From Rhodococcus_F sp040656415 (GTDB lineage: Bacteria > Actinomycetota > Actinomycetes > Mycobacteriales > Mycobacteriaceae), in contig NZ_JBFAMC010000008.1 in the NCBI RefSeq assembly GCF_040656415.1, forward strand, positions 1-64,000: a stretch of 64,000 nt of DNA, given 5' to 3'. A program made the position numbers and the translations under genes. The notes under the pieces are model-generated. The model was not told the DNA's origin and searched no databases. It was given only the letters and a program-made list of their open reading frames with translations. Below are positions 30,001 to 33,186 of this stretch, piece by piece; the stretch's first letter is position 1; the number at the start of each line of letters is the position of its first letter.

Positions 30001-32063
30001 GCTGGGTCGCGGCCGGCGTCGGGGGGTGCGATCACCAGTCGGGCGCCGACCTGCAGGGGCCAGAACAGTTCCCAGACCGACACGTCGAAGGAGATGGAGG
30101 TTTTCTGCAGCACGGCGTCGCCGGTGGTCAGGGGGTAGCAGCGTTGCATCCAGTCCAGCCGGTTCGCTATTGCGGTGTGGGGGACGGCGACGCCTTTGGG
30201 GGTTCCGGTGGATCCGGAGGTGTAGATCAGGTAGGCCGGGTGGCCGGGGTGCAGGGGGGTGACCCGGTCGGTGTCGCAGGGGTTGTGGGTGGGTTGTTTC
30301 TCGAGGTCGACGGTGTCGGTGTGGATCTGCCGGATGGGGGTGGTCGGAAGGTCGGTGGTGGTGTCGGTGATGAGCAGGTGGGGGTGGGCGTCGGTGAGGA
30401 TGTGCCCGGTGCGGGTGCTGGGGTAGTTCGGGTCGAGGGGCAGGTAGGCGGCCCCGGTTTTGAGGATGGCCAGCAGGACGGTGATCAGGTCGGCGGACCT
30501 TGGGAGGGCGACGGCGATCAGGTGTTCGGGGCCGGCCCCGGCGTGGATCAGGTGGTGGGCTAACCGGTTGGCGTTCTCGTTGAGTTGGGTGTAGGTCAGG
30601 TCCTCGCCTGCGCACACCACGGCGACCTGGTCCGGGGACAGGCGCACCTGGTGTTCGAACAGCTCGGGCACCGTTGCGGCTGGTGTCGGCACCTGAATGT
30701 GGGTGTGGTTCCAGGTGTCGAGGATCTGGTGGCGTTCGGTCTGGTCGAGGATCTCGATGCCGGTCAGGCGATCATTGCCTGCGGCGGTCACCTCGCCCAC
30801 CAGGGTTTCGAGGCGGCCGAGCAGTCTGGTGATGTCCGAGTCGGTGTAGCGTTCGGCGTCCGCTTCGATCTCCGCACCGATGGGCTCGCCCGGGTCGCCG
30901 TAGGTGAAGTGGATGGACATGTCGCGCACCGGTCCACTACGCACCATGTGATAGGACGCATCGGAGCGGCCGAACTTCACGTCCGCGTTGAACTTCATGA
31001 GGTTCAGGGAGAAGCCGAACAGCGGAGCGGAGAAGTTCTTGCTAGTGCCGGCACCACGGGTCATCCACTCCATACGAAACCTCTGGTGCGGCAGGGCGGA
31101 CTTCAACGCGGCCGAGACGGCGGCCACCACATCCTCGAAACGGTCGTACTCGTCGGTTTCAACAGAAATCGGGATGATGTTCGATGCCATCGTCGGCACC
31201 TGAAGGGCGTCGGGATCGAGCCGACCGGTCACCGGAAGCCCGAAGGGCAGTGCCGACCTACCCGACATTCGCTGACCGAACAGATACCCGAGCGCAATCA
31301 GCGTGGAGGCGAGAGAAAAGTCCGATCTGTCGCTCACATCGTGTACTGCCCGGGATACTGAACTGGAGAATTCTGTATGTCCGTATCGCACCGTCTTGGC
31401 TATGGTGGGCCATTGTCCCGACAAAGTAGCGGGTGCGGGAAGGCGACGTATCCTGTTCTCCCAGAATTCTTTATCGGATTCGAAATCGTCGGATCGTTGG
31501 TATTCCGAGTCCAATTCGCTCATCCGGTCGAGTGGTGCGAACCCACTGGGTGGACTGGGTAGGGACTCGGTGAACGAGTTGTACAGCGAGATGATTCTGG
31601 AACAGATTAGCGACAGGCTGAATCCATCCAATGCGATGTGGTGAAAGGACACGAAGAGTAGTGAGCATTCGGGGCCGATTGTGATCAGGTCGAAGTGTGT
31701 GGGGAATTCATCGGCCAGAAGGCTGTGTTCGGTCAGCTTGTGCGACATCCAATCCTCGGCGGATTGGACTGGGTCCGGGTCCCCGGACAGGTCGACGGGC
31801 TCGATGTCCACTTCCCGCGTATCGTGAACTACCTGCTCGATCGAGGTGTGCCCGGTTGCCCGAAAGCTCGACTGCAGTGCCTCGCACTCGGTGACGACTT
31901 GACGTAGTGCAGCGGAGAGGGCGGCCCGATCGACACACGACCGTATCTCTATGTATTCATATATGTTGAATGTCGATGACTCGGGATCGAGGAGTTCCGA
32001 AAACCACACACCGAGCTGAGCGTTCGTTAGCTGATGGGTGTGGAAATTGACGGTCTCTGACAT
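8004..32063 (-). CDS. NRPS-A: six-module non-ribosomal peptide synthetase with three N-methyltransferases and a thioesterase
   Basis: One 8019-aa protein, among the larger bacterial polypeptides. Start ATG 32063 has an RBS AGGATAACCAA. Architecture: C-A-T (aa 1-1067), C-A-NMT-T (1068-2560), C-A-NMT-T (2561-4057), C-A-NMT-T (4058-5559), C-A-T (5560-6663), C-A-T-TE (6664-8019). All six C domains keep HHxxxDG (aa about 140, 1202, 2693, 4197, 5701, 6806). All six carrier domains keep FFDLGGHSL (Ser near 1018, 2507, 4004, 5508, 6614, 7723). Every A domain has YTSGSTGTPKG and the A10 GKLDRKAL motif. The TE carries GWSFGG near aa 7854. No epimerase and no dual C/E signature was seen. By family knowledge it builds a peptide from Ser to Thr with residues 2-4 N-methylated, then releases it by hydrolysis or cyclisation. 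The first C domain differs from the other five and is probably a starter domain that accepts an acyl group (inference). No MbtH-like gene, acyl ligase or exporter is visible nearby. Confidence 0.96.
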   Translation of the reverse strand: MSETVNFHTHQLTNAQLGVWFSELLDPESSTFNIYEYIEIRSCVDRAALSAALRQVVTECEALQSSFRATGHTSIEQVVHDTREVDIEPVDLSGDPDPVQSAEDWMSHKLTEHSLLADEFPTHFDLITIGPECSLLFVSFHHIALDGFSLSLICSRIISLYNSFTESLPSPPSGFAPLDRMSELDSEYQRSDDFESDKEFWENRIRRLPAPATLSGQWPTIAKTVRYGHTEFSSSVSRAVHDVSDRSDFSLASTLIALGYLFGQRMSGRSALPFGLPVTGRLDPDALQVPTMASNIIPISVETDEYDRFEDVVAAVSAALKSALPHQRFRMEWMTRGAGTSKNFSAPLFGFSLNLMKFNADVKFGRSDASYHMVRSGPVRDMSIHFTYGDPGEPIGAEIEADAERYTDSDITRLLGRLETLVGEVTAAGNDRLTGIEILDQTERHQILDTWNHTHIQVPTPAATVPELFEHQVRLSPDQVAVVCAGEDLTYTQLNENANRLAHHLIHAGAGPEHLIAVALPRSADLITVLLAILKTGAAYLPLDPNYPSTRTGHILTDAHPHLLITDTTTDLPTTPIRQIHTDTVDLEKQPTHNPCDTDRVTPLHPGHPAYLIYTSGSTGTPKGVAVPHTAIANRLDWMQRCYPLTTGDAVLQKTSISFDVSVWELFWPLQVGARLVIAPPDAGRDPAQILRVIRQHHATVVHFVPSALAAAVEHPDFAQCTGLRHIIASGEALSTELARRCRTALPSAQLHNLYGPTETAVDVTLHPVSPADLTPGAAAGVPIGEPATNVQVYVLDTGLRPVPAGVTGELYLAGDQVARGYHRRPALTAGRFLPNPFATGAAMGGRMYRTGDLVRWTADGVLDFLGRTDDQVKIRGFRIEPGEIEATLTTHPAVTQAAVIAHTTPAAHQLIGYVVLDPDETGGEDRKAISDLASQLRAYVAGDLPEYMVPAAIIILEALPVTANGKLDRKALPAPEYTTGHYRAPRTPEEQLLTDLFAEILGVPRVGIDDSFFDLGGHSLLATRLISRIRTELGTELPIHTVFDSPTIAELAPQLHQGSPVRPPLEQADRPARIPLSHAQQRLWFLHQFEGPSPTYNIPLALRLTGRLNTDALTSALDDVIARHESLRTIFDATEGQPFQHILPADQATPDIPITDLDDSHLDAAVTDAARYRFDLAREIPIRATVFRSGPDQHVLVLLIHHIAADGWSMTPLIRDLTHAYTARRTGEDPVWQLLPVQYADYALWQHRLLGEITDPHSLLTTQYRYWQHELAEAPELMALPTDRPRPKTASYRGATATFTIPAAMHHRLDQLARSRGITMSMLTQSALAVLLHKHGAGTDICIGGPIAGRTDTALTDLIGFFVNTWVLRVDLGHHPRFDQILDQVRGKALAAYTHQDIPFELLVELLNPTRSTAHHPLFQIAFAWQNNTLPELDLPDLHTTELADPTGTAKFDLFVNLVDPGDPDRDIPGTIEYATDLFDRTTIDTLAHRYLAVLDAVTENPHLRIDNLEILDEHERHQILETWNHTADEVPEVPAVVVPEMFQQQVHRTPDAVAVIHSGRHLTYTQLNEDANRWAWHLIAAGAGPDTVIAVALPRSAELITILLAILKTGAAYLPIDPRYPSARTAYILANAQPTLIITDTTTALPPTAIRHLYTDTIDPDDQPTHNPTDTDRTTPLHPDHLVYLIYTSGSTGTPKGVAVSHRNLTYFLTQAPAHLGGQDPVRVLAGASVNFDLSVLEIFTPLCTGGRIEVVRDVLVFTEDGVTVHGGVISAVPSVLAEVLDLSPKPPTPDTVVCAGEMLPARLARKMHALIPGARVVNIYGPTETTVFATTYTVPSGDLTPGTSVPIGTPLGTVQVYVLDAGLRPVPAGVPGELYVAGKQVARGYHRRPGLTAQRFLPNPFGADGGRMYRTGDLVRWIGDGVIDFVGRADDQVKIRGFRIEPGEIEAVLTSHPAVTQAAVIARPSRPVPDRDPATADRIIDEHEIGGQKQLVGYVVLDSAGFLDHDPNHESELVTEWQRVYEDLYSNDPGHDAPGDPLLADDFRGWNSSYTGTPIPLEQMRQWRTATVTRIRQLSPTHILEIGVGTGLLLSELAPDCDSYWATDFSDTTITTLRTRLNEYGAPWTHEVQLRTQPADDTDGLPTAYFDTIVINSVVQYFPNAAYLLDVISATLDLMAPGGALFLGDIRNLTTLEAFVTGIHLTQHPTDTAAGLLDRIRRDIATEQELLLAPEFFLALADHHPEIAAVDIQLQRGHPDTEMARHRYDVIVHKAPTRTQSMRTVPTRAWQDLPDPTALRALLEHERPDTLRVTGIPHAGLIDETSAHQAAVHAHPDTPLTELLDNVGDHAGSAAPSTEDLHRLGDETGYLTAVTYSSAPGHFDAVFLLATEYRRPLTDVYRPVGEVGPLSRYVNDPAATRRIPQLRAYVAGKLPEYMVPAAIVILDALPVTANGKLDRKALPAPDYPTGHYRAPRTHEEHLLTDLFADILGVPRVGIDDSFFDLGGHSLLATRLISRIRTELGTELPIRVLFDAPSIAEIIPYLHTDTPVRPALIALTTHERPDRIPLSHAQQRLWFLHQLEGPSATYNIPLALRLTGSLNTPALTAAIGDLITRHESLRTIFDATEGQPFQHILPAEQATPEITVTDLDDSHLDAAVTDAARYQFDLAREIPIRATVFRSGPDQHVLMLLIHHIAADGWSLAPLIRDLTHAYTARHHGHTPIWEPLPVQYADYTLWQRQLLGEITDPDSALSAQYRYWQHELAGAPELMPLPTDRPRPKVASYRGDTIDITIPAHLHHRLDQLARSRGITMSMLTQSALAVLLHKHGAGTDICIGGPIAGRTDTALTDLIGFFVNTWVLRVDLSHHPRFDQILDQVRDKALHAYTHQDLPFELLVELLNPTRTTAHHPLFQVAFAWQNNTLPDLDLPDLHTTVLPAPTGTAKFDLFVNLVDPGDPDRDIPGTIEYATDLFDRTTIDTLAHRYLTVLGTITTDPQTRLTGLDLLDEHERHQILETWNHTAEAPATEVPAVVMPEMFQQQVHRTPDAAAVIHSGRHLTYTQLNEDANRWAHHLIDAGAGPDTVIAVALPRTPDLITILLAILKTGAAYLPIDPRYPSDRTAYILTNAHPTLLVTDTTTTTTLPHNGTPQLCTDLTDLENQPAHNPTDTDRTTPLHPGHLAYLIYTSGSTGTPKGVAVTHRNLTHFLTHEPTHLDATDSVRVLASTSMGFDVSVFEIFAPLCAGVGIELVRDVLLLTEGDIRVDCGVISAVPSALAEILEQAPTPPTPDIVVCAGEALPGWLAAKIHALIPEARVINAYGPTETTVFATTYTVPSGDLTPGTSVPIGTPLTNVRVYVLDAGLRPVPAGVTGELYVAGEQVARGYHRRPGLTAQRFLPNPFGADGGRMYRTGDLVRWIGDGMIDFVGRADDQVKIRGFRIEPAEIEAALTSHPAVTQAAVIARPTRAIDTSEPTTDDESASESVGTRLGDNGKQLIGYVVLDSEGFLDHDPNQESELVTEWQHVYDDLYTGDDAAPPDETGIGDDFRGWNSSYTGQPIPLEQMRQWRSATVTRIRQLSPTHILEIGVGSGLLLSELAPDCDSYWATDFSDTTITTLRTRLNKHDAPWTNRVHLRTQPADDTDGLPTAHFDTIVINSVIQYFPNAAYLIDVITKAMRLLTPGGALFVGDIRNLTTLPAFVTGIHLTHDTTGTVGMLMDQVHREIATEPELLVAPEFFLALGKDNTDIGAVDIRLERGHPDTEMARHRYDVIVHKAPTRTQSMRTAPTRTWQDLPDPTALRALLEHERPEALRVTGIPHAGVIDETTAHQAVTQAHPDTQLTNLLTAVGEGVGSAAPSTEDLHRLGDDTGYLTAVTYSAAPGHLDAIFYTPTAQHTPLTGVYRPAGEVGPLSRYVNDPAASRRVPQLRAHVAARLPEYMVPAAIVILDSLPVTASGKLDRKALPAPDYTTGHYRAPRTPDEHLLTDLYADILGVPRVGIDDSFFDLGGHSLLATRLISRIRTELGAELPIRVLFDAPTISALAPLLHTGAAVRPALVAHERPDRIPLSHAQQRLWFIHQYEGPSATYNIPLALRLTGPLNTDALTAAIGDVIARHESLRTIFDATGGEPFQHILPADQAPNPIHLTDLTQLSDPDDSHLDGAVAKAVIEAAGYRFDLATEIPLRATILRCGTDEHVLVLVLHHIAGDGWSLAPLIRDLTHAYTARHHGHTPTWEPLPVQYADYTLWQHHLLGEITDPYSLLSTQYRYWHDELGGAPDLTPLPTDRPRPKTASYHGDTIDFTIPTTLHHRLYTLARTHGITMSMLTQSALAVLLHKHGAGDDLTIGGPIAGRTDTALTDLIGFFVNTWVLRVHTDHNPSFDQILDQVRGKALHAYTHQDLPFELLVELLNPTRSTAHHPLFQVAFAWQNNPLPDLDLPDLQATVLPAPTGTAKFDLSVHLIDPGDPDRDIPALIEYATDLFDRTTIDTLTHRYLRILDTITADPHTRLSDIDILDETERHQILDTWNHTHTHTPVPATTVPDMFEHQVRSTPQAIAVTCDGEHLTYTQLNENANRWAHHLIHTDAGPDTVIAVALPRTPELITILLAILKTGAAYLPIDPNYPSTRTGHILDDAHPHLLITDTTTATGLPTTPTRQIHTDTTDLADQPTHNPGDTDRTTPLHPQNLAYLIYTSGSTGTPKGVAVTHHNLTNLAVHGWPEGPRPRLLLHSPIGFDASVLEIWAPLLNGGELVTATDGLLDPYALADLVTTEQVDTLFVTTALFGVLAEDTDGITDRICNYVTRIATGGDTLRTDTAEHFTQQHPHVALTNAYGPTETTVCATQVLLDPTPTLETTSVPIGTPLTNVRVYVLDAGLRPVPAGVTGELYVAGEQVARGYHRRPALTAQRFLPNPFGTDGARMYRTGDLVRWTGDGVIDFLGRTDDQVKIRGFRIEPGEIEAALSSHPAVTQAAVIARPTRAIGTGEPATDDEPASQTADKQLIGYIVLDSEGFLDHDPNHESELVTEWQRVYEDLYLNDPGHDAPGDPLLADDFRGWNSSYTGRPIPLRQMRQWRSATVARIRELSPTHILEIGVGTGLLLSQLAPDCDSYWATDFSVTTVTTLQTRLNDHDAPWTDRVHLRTQPADDTDGLPTAHFDTIVINSVIQYFPNAAYLIDVITKAMRLLASGGALFIGDIRNLTTLPAFVTGIHVARDATATVGMLLDQVHRDIATEQELLLAPEFFLALADNHPEIAAVDIQLQRGHPDTEMARHRYDVIVHKAPTRTQSIRTVPTHAWQELPDPTALRALLEHERPDTLRVTGIPHAGLIDEIAAHQAAVYAHPDTPLTELLDDVGDDPDSRSGSAMIPEDLHRLGDETGYLTELTYSSAPGHFDAVFLLATEYRIPLTDVYQPASEVGPLSRYVNDPAATRRIPQLRAYVADRLPEYMVPAAIVILDTLPVTANGKLDRKALPAPDYTTGHYRAPRTPDEHLLTDLFGHILGVPRVGIDDSFFDLGGHSLLATRLISRIRTELGTELPIRVLFDAPTIAELAPHLHTDTPLRPPLLPVQRPARIPLSHAQQRLWFLHQLEGPSATYNIPLTLRLTGPLNTDALTAAIGDLITRHESLRTLFDATEGQPFQHILPADQALIDIPIIDLTPATGPDRNHLDGAVAEAVTEAAGYRFDLAHEIPIRATVFRSGPDQHVLILLIHHIAGDGWSLAPLIRDLTHAYTARHHGEEPVWQPLPVQYADYTLWQHHLLGETTDPDSALSTQYRYWHHELGGAPDLTPLPIDRPRPKTASYHGDTAAFTIPARLHHRLDALARQRGITMSMLTQSALAVLLHKHGAGDDLTIGGPIAGRTDTALTDLIGFFVNTWVLRVDLGHHPRFDQILDQVRGKALSAYTHQDLPFELLVELLNPTRSAAHHPLFQVAFAWQNNPLPDIRFPDLQAGPYPAPTGTSRFDLSLHLIDPGTPDRDIPALIEYATDLFDRTTIDTLAHRYLTVLDAIAADPHTRLTDIEILDTGELHQILHTWNSIGDATAIPVPATTVPDMFEHQVRLAPDQVAVTCDGEHLTYTQLNENANRLAHHLIAAGAGPDTVIAVALPRSADLITVLLAILKTGAAYLPLDPNYPSARTGHILTDAHPHLLITDTTTGPTLPPNEIPHLHTDTIDLHHQPTHNPTDTDRTTPLYPQHLAYLIYTSGSTGTPKGVAVTHHNLTNLAVRGWPEGPGTRLLARSSIGFDTSVNEIWSPLLNGGQLVIAADGLLDPYTLADLVTTEQVDVIFLTPALLGVLTEDTDGITERLCTRLTRIVTAGDVLRIDVAAYFNVHHPHVTLANAYGPTETTICATAHTVSTGDLAPGVAAGVPIGTPLITVQVYVLDTGLRPVPAGVPGELYIAGTQVARGYHRRPALTAGRFLPNPYATDGTRMYRTGDLVRWTADGVLDFLGRNDEQVKIRGFRIEPGEIEATLTSHPAVTQAAVIARPTRAIDTSEPATDDEPAGQTADKLLIGYIVLDPHTHQDETGSEDREPIPDFAPQLRAYVAGKLPEYMVPAAIVILDALPVTANGKLDRKALPAPDFGLGRYRAPRTPDEHLLTDLFADILGVPRVGIDDSFFDLGGHSLLATRLISRIRTEIAAELPIRVLFDAPTIAELAPHLGGNRPVRPALVAQERPDHIPLSHAQQRLWFLHQYEGPSATYNIPLPLRLTGPLNTDALTAAIGDVITRHEPLRTLFEETDGQPFQHILPADQALIDIPITDLTPATGPDRNHLDGAVAEAVTEAAGYRFDLAHEIPIRATVLRFGPDQHVLVLVLHHIAADGWSLTPLIRDLAHAYTARHHGEDPVWQPLPVQYADYTLWQHHLLGETTDPDSALSTQYRYWHHELGGAPDMTPLPTDRPRPKTASYHGDTAAFTIPARLHHRLDALARSRGITMSMLTQSALAVLLHKHGAGDDLTIGGPIAGRTDTALTDLIGFFVNTWVLRVDLSHNPTLDAVVEQVRNKALAAYTHQDLPFELLVELLNPTRSTAHHPLFQVAFAWQNNTLPDLDLPDLQATVLPAPTGTARFDLFVNLIDPSDPDRDIPALIEYATDLFDRTTIDTLAHRYLTVLDTIAADSHQHLSGIEILDETERHQILHTWNSIGDATAIPVPATTVPDMFEHQVRLSPDTIAVTCDGEHLTYTQLNENANRWAHHLIHTGAGPEHLIAVALPRSAELITVLLAILKTGAAYLPLDPNYPSDRTGHILDDAHPHLLITDTTTTTTLLHTGTPQICTDLTDLANQPTHNPGDTDRTTPLHPGHLAYLIYTSGSTGTPKGVAVPHHNIVALFTGTENLFDFHPTDVWTMFHSPAFDFSVWELWGALLHGATLVIVDADTSRSPTAFLDLLRRHQVTVLSQTPAAFSQLTETTPGDDTAPLPLRYIVFGGDTLETTTLQRWHTRTDHTAPVLVNMYGITETTVHATHTRLDPTPTPATRAPIGAPLTTVRAYVLDTGLRPVPPGVPGELYVAGDQVARGYHHRPALTAHRFLPNPYTTDGTRMYRTGDLVRWTADGVLDFLGRTDDQVKIRGFRIEPGEIENTLTTHPAVTHAAVITRPTRAIGTSDPTTDDEPASQTDDKQLIGYIVLDPHTHTGHRDETGSEDRKPIPDFAPQMRAYVADRLPEYMVPAAIVILDALPVTANGKLDRKALPAPDYTTGHYRAPRTPDEQMLAELYTDILGVPRVGIDDSFFDLGGHSLLATRLISRIRTELGAELPIRVLFDAPTIAELAPRLHEIFTCELVNPLAPLLTINPSGSRPPLFCIHPGSGVSWCYLPLAQHLPDQPIYGLQARGLDATTPLAGSIPEMVNDYVDEVVALVPHGPVALLGWSFGGVIAHAMAVELHQRGRSVGQLVMMDSAPINPSRHQLSRQVLEDETGIRKEFRAVVELRYPDIIYSPEFPDLEETLFKIVVNNEKMLLDYCSPVHVGDLLIIRADSTHLEQPSTPLSPQWTEYIQGTITERTVPAQHETMDSPETLKEVCSILERDCPEPG
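12071..15385 (-). other. NRPS-A module 5 (C-A-T), same A pocket as NRPS-B module 1
   Basis: Pocket residues read D-T-N-F-V-A-A-I-C-K (FDTSVNE near 13367, NAYGPTETTIC near 13060). Asn at position 239 is unusual and I have no match. The core (about 13018-13440) is almost the same at DNA level as 4140-4560 in NRPS-B. No methyltransferase is inserted; the A8-to-A9 gap is short. Confidence 0.8.
15386..19895 (-). other. NRPS-A module 4 (C-A-NMT-T), N-methylated residue, identity unknown
   Basis: Pocket residues read D-A-L-F-A-G-A-V-C-K (FDASVLE near 17888, NAYGPTETTVC near 17590). A small or aliphatic residue is plausible but not assignable with confidence. The NMT spans aa about 4998-5425 with ILEIGVGTG near 16815. 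The C domain has HHIAGDGWS. Confidence 0.8.
19896..24385 (-). other. NRPS-A module 3 (C-A-NMT-T), N-methylated residue, identity unknown
   Basis: Pocket residues read D-V-F-S-V-A-A-V-F-K (FDVSVFE near 22385, NAYGPTETTVF near 22110). It differs from module 2 at three positions, so a related hydrophobic substrate is likely. The NMT (aa about 3494-3921) has ILEIGVGSG near 21320. The A10 motif reads PVTASGKLDRK rather than PVTANGKLDRK, with the catalytic Lys kept. Confidence 0.8.
24386..28859 (-). other. NRPS-A module 2 (C-A-NMT-T), N-methylated residue, identity unknown
   Basis: Pocket residues read D-L-L-S-V-A-I-V-F-K (FDLSVLE near 26865, YGPTETTVF near 26595). I do not recognise this as a standard code; it is neutral and hydrophobic. 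An N-methyltransferase of about 425 residues (aa about 2000-2425) is inserted between A8 (QVKIRGFRIEPGE) and the last A subdomain; its SAM-binding motif ILEIGVGTG lies near 25815. Position in the A domain is typical of amide N-methyltransferases. Confidence 0.8.
28860..32063 (-). other. NRPS-A module 1 (starter C-A-T), predicted Ser
   Basis: The C domain opens with LTNAQLGVWFSELLDPES and has HHIALDGFS; it is clearly unlike the other C domains of the protein, whose common opening is RIPLSHAQQRLWF. A-domain pocket residues aligned to GrsA positions 235-517 read D-V-W-H-I-S-L-V-D-K (core about 30096-29780). This is the well-known serine code apart from a V for I. No methyltransferase. The whole A domain resembles module 2 of NRPS-B (about 860-1800). 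Confidence 0.85.
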
Positions 32064-33186
32064 TTGGTTATCCTGTTCCGCAATCTGCCCAGAACCAGAA
32101 CGAGAAGTCGACTGGTTTTGTGGATCACGGCATCACGCAAACTTTGCGGACGTAGTAGGTCCGGTTCTTCTCCCCATACTCGAGACATTCAAGGCGCGAC
32201 GTTTCCCGACGACGAGTCCCTGCCGAAACGGCGCTATTTCGAACCAAAATTAGGGAAAATTATGCTCTTTATGAATGCTGTCTTCGATACTTACGAAAAC
32301 GCTAGATTTGCGGCTGACGCTGCTGAATGGGTTCCTTCGAATGTGCACCCCATCTCTATAGCTGAGTGCTGACGTCCACCGTGTTCGACGAGGCTCAAAT
32401 CGACCTACTCTCGAGTTCGTGGCTGATCGATCTTCCCAGCCAGCTCGTTGGTCAGCTCGAGATGCCGCCAACCACGTTGACCAACTCAGAGCTTCCAGAA
32501 GTGGTTCCCGACCTCGACGCTACTCAGCACGAAGGGGTTCGAAATGCCTCTTGCTCCAACGTGTTCACCACTATGTGACACTCGAGTGGGCGATCAACCA
32601 GTTTGTTTACCGGTGGTTCTCGATATAGGTTTGGGCTTGAACGGTTTGGACTTGGACCGGCCCTTGCGGACCGTTGACGGTTGTCTGCCTACAGGTTGTC
32701 CGATCTGAAGGTGACCTGTCCGGTGTGCCTCGCCGCAGGAGAGGGGTAGGCGTCCCCGGTCAACTTGACCGCGGGCAATGAAGGTCCGTAGACGAAACCG
32801 ACCATTCGCGCGGCGAAACATCTCGCGATCATCGTCGCCGAACCTCGACTTGTCAATCGCAGCAAGGGATTCAGGTGCGTTGGGTGCCAGATTGACTATA
32901 GCGATACTTGCGCGTGACAATCCTGTGACAGATGTCGTCATTGGATTCGGGAATTGAAGCGAGCTGCCGCGTGTCATGACGTTGTGGACGCGGACGTAGC
33001 ATTCGAAGCGAACATGACCTTCTGGGACCTGAAACTTCCTCGAGTCCGGCAGCACATGGTGTGCGTCGGGAGCGTCATGATGATCTGGATCTGACCGGTA
33101 TGAGAAACCGCTCGATTCTGCGAGGTGAAACTTCATCGCGGTCCTTGGCCCCGATACCTTTGTATCGGGGCCGAAATCGTACTGTT
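32064..33186. other. Gene-free spacer between GH16 gene and NRPS-A, probable NRPS-A promoter region
   Basis: No ORF with recognisable family features. The part next to NRPS-A (32064-32880) has a degenerate copy upstream of NRPS-B. An AT-rich patch (about 32248-32275, minus strand TTCATAAAGAGCATAATTTT) could hold promoter elements, though no spacing fits a clear -35/-10 pair. A strong hairpin follows the GH16 stop codon (separate entry). About 250 bp (roughly 32880-33130) have no counterpart in the other copy. Confidence 0.6.
33146..33173 (-). terminator. Hairpin after the GH16 gene
   Basis: The arms GGCCCCGATAC (33147-33157) and GTATCGGGGCC (33162-33172) form an 11-bp perfect stem with a 4-nt loop, 14 bp past the GH16 stop codon. 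There is no U tract, as is common for actinobacterial terminators. It would separate GH16 transcription from NRPS-A. In the pseudogene copy (about 7260-7288) only the arm nearest the gene is intact. Confidence 0.7.

Noticed and set aside
8004..32063. Epimerisation or dual C/E domains in NRPS-A
   Set aside because: Every T domain is followed within about 50 residues by a C domain opening RIPLSHAQQRLWF or by the TE; no extra domain and no HHxxxxxGD N-terminal motif. DCL-type domains with external epimerases were not seen either.
8004..32063. Siderophore synthetase reading (Ser and Thr modules, EntF-like TE)
   Set aside because: No hydroxamate or catechol genes, no iron box and three amide N-methyltransferases; a siderophore is not supported by what is in the window.
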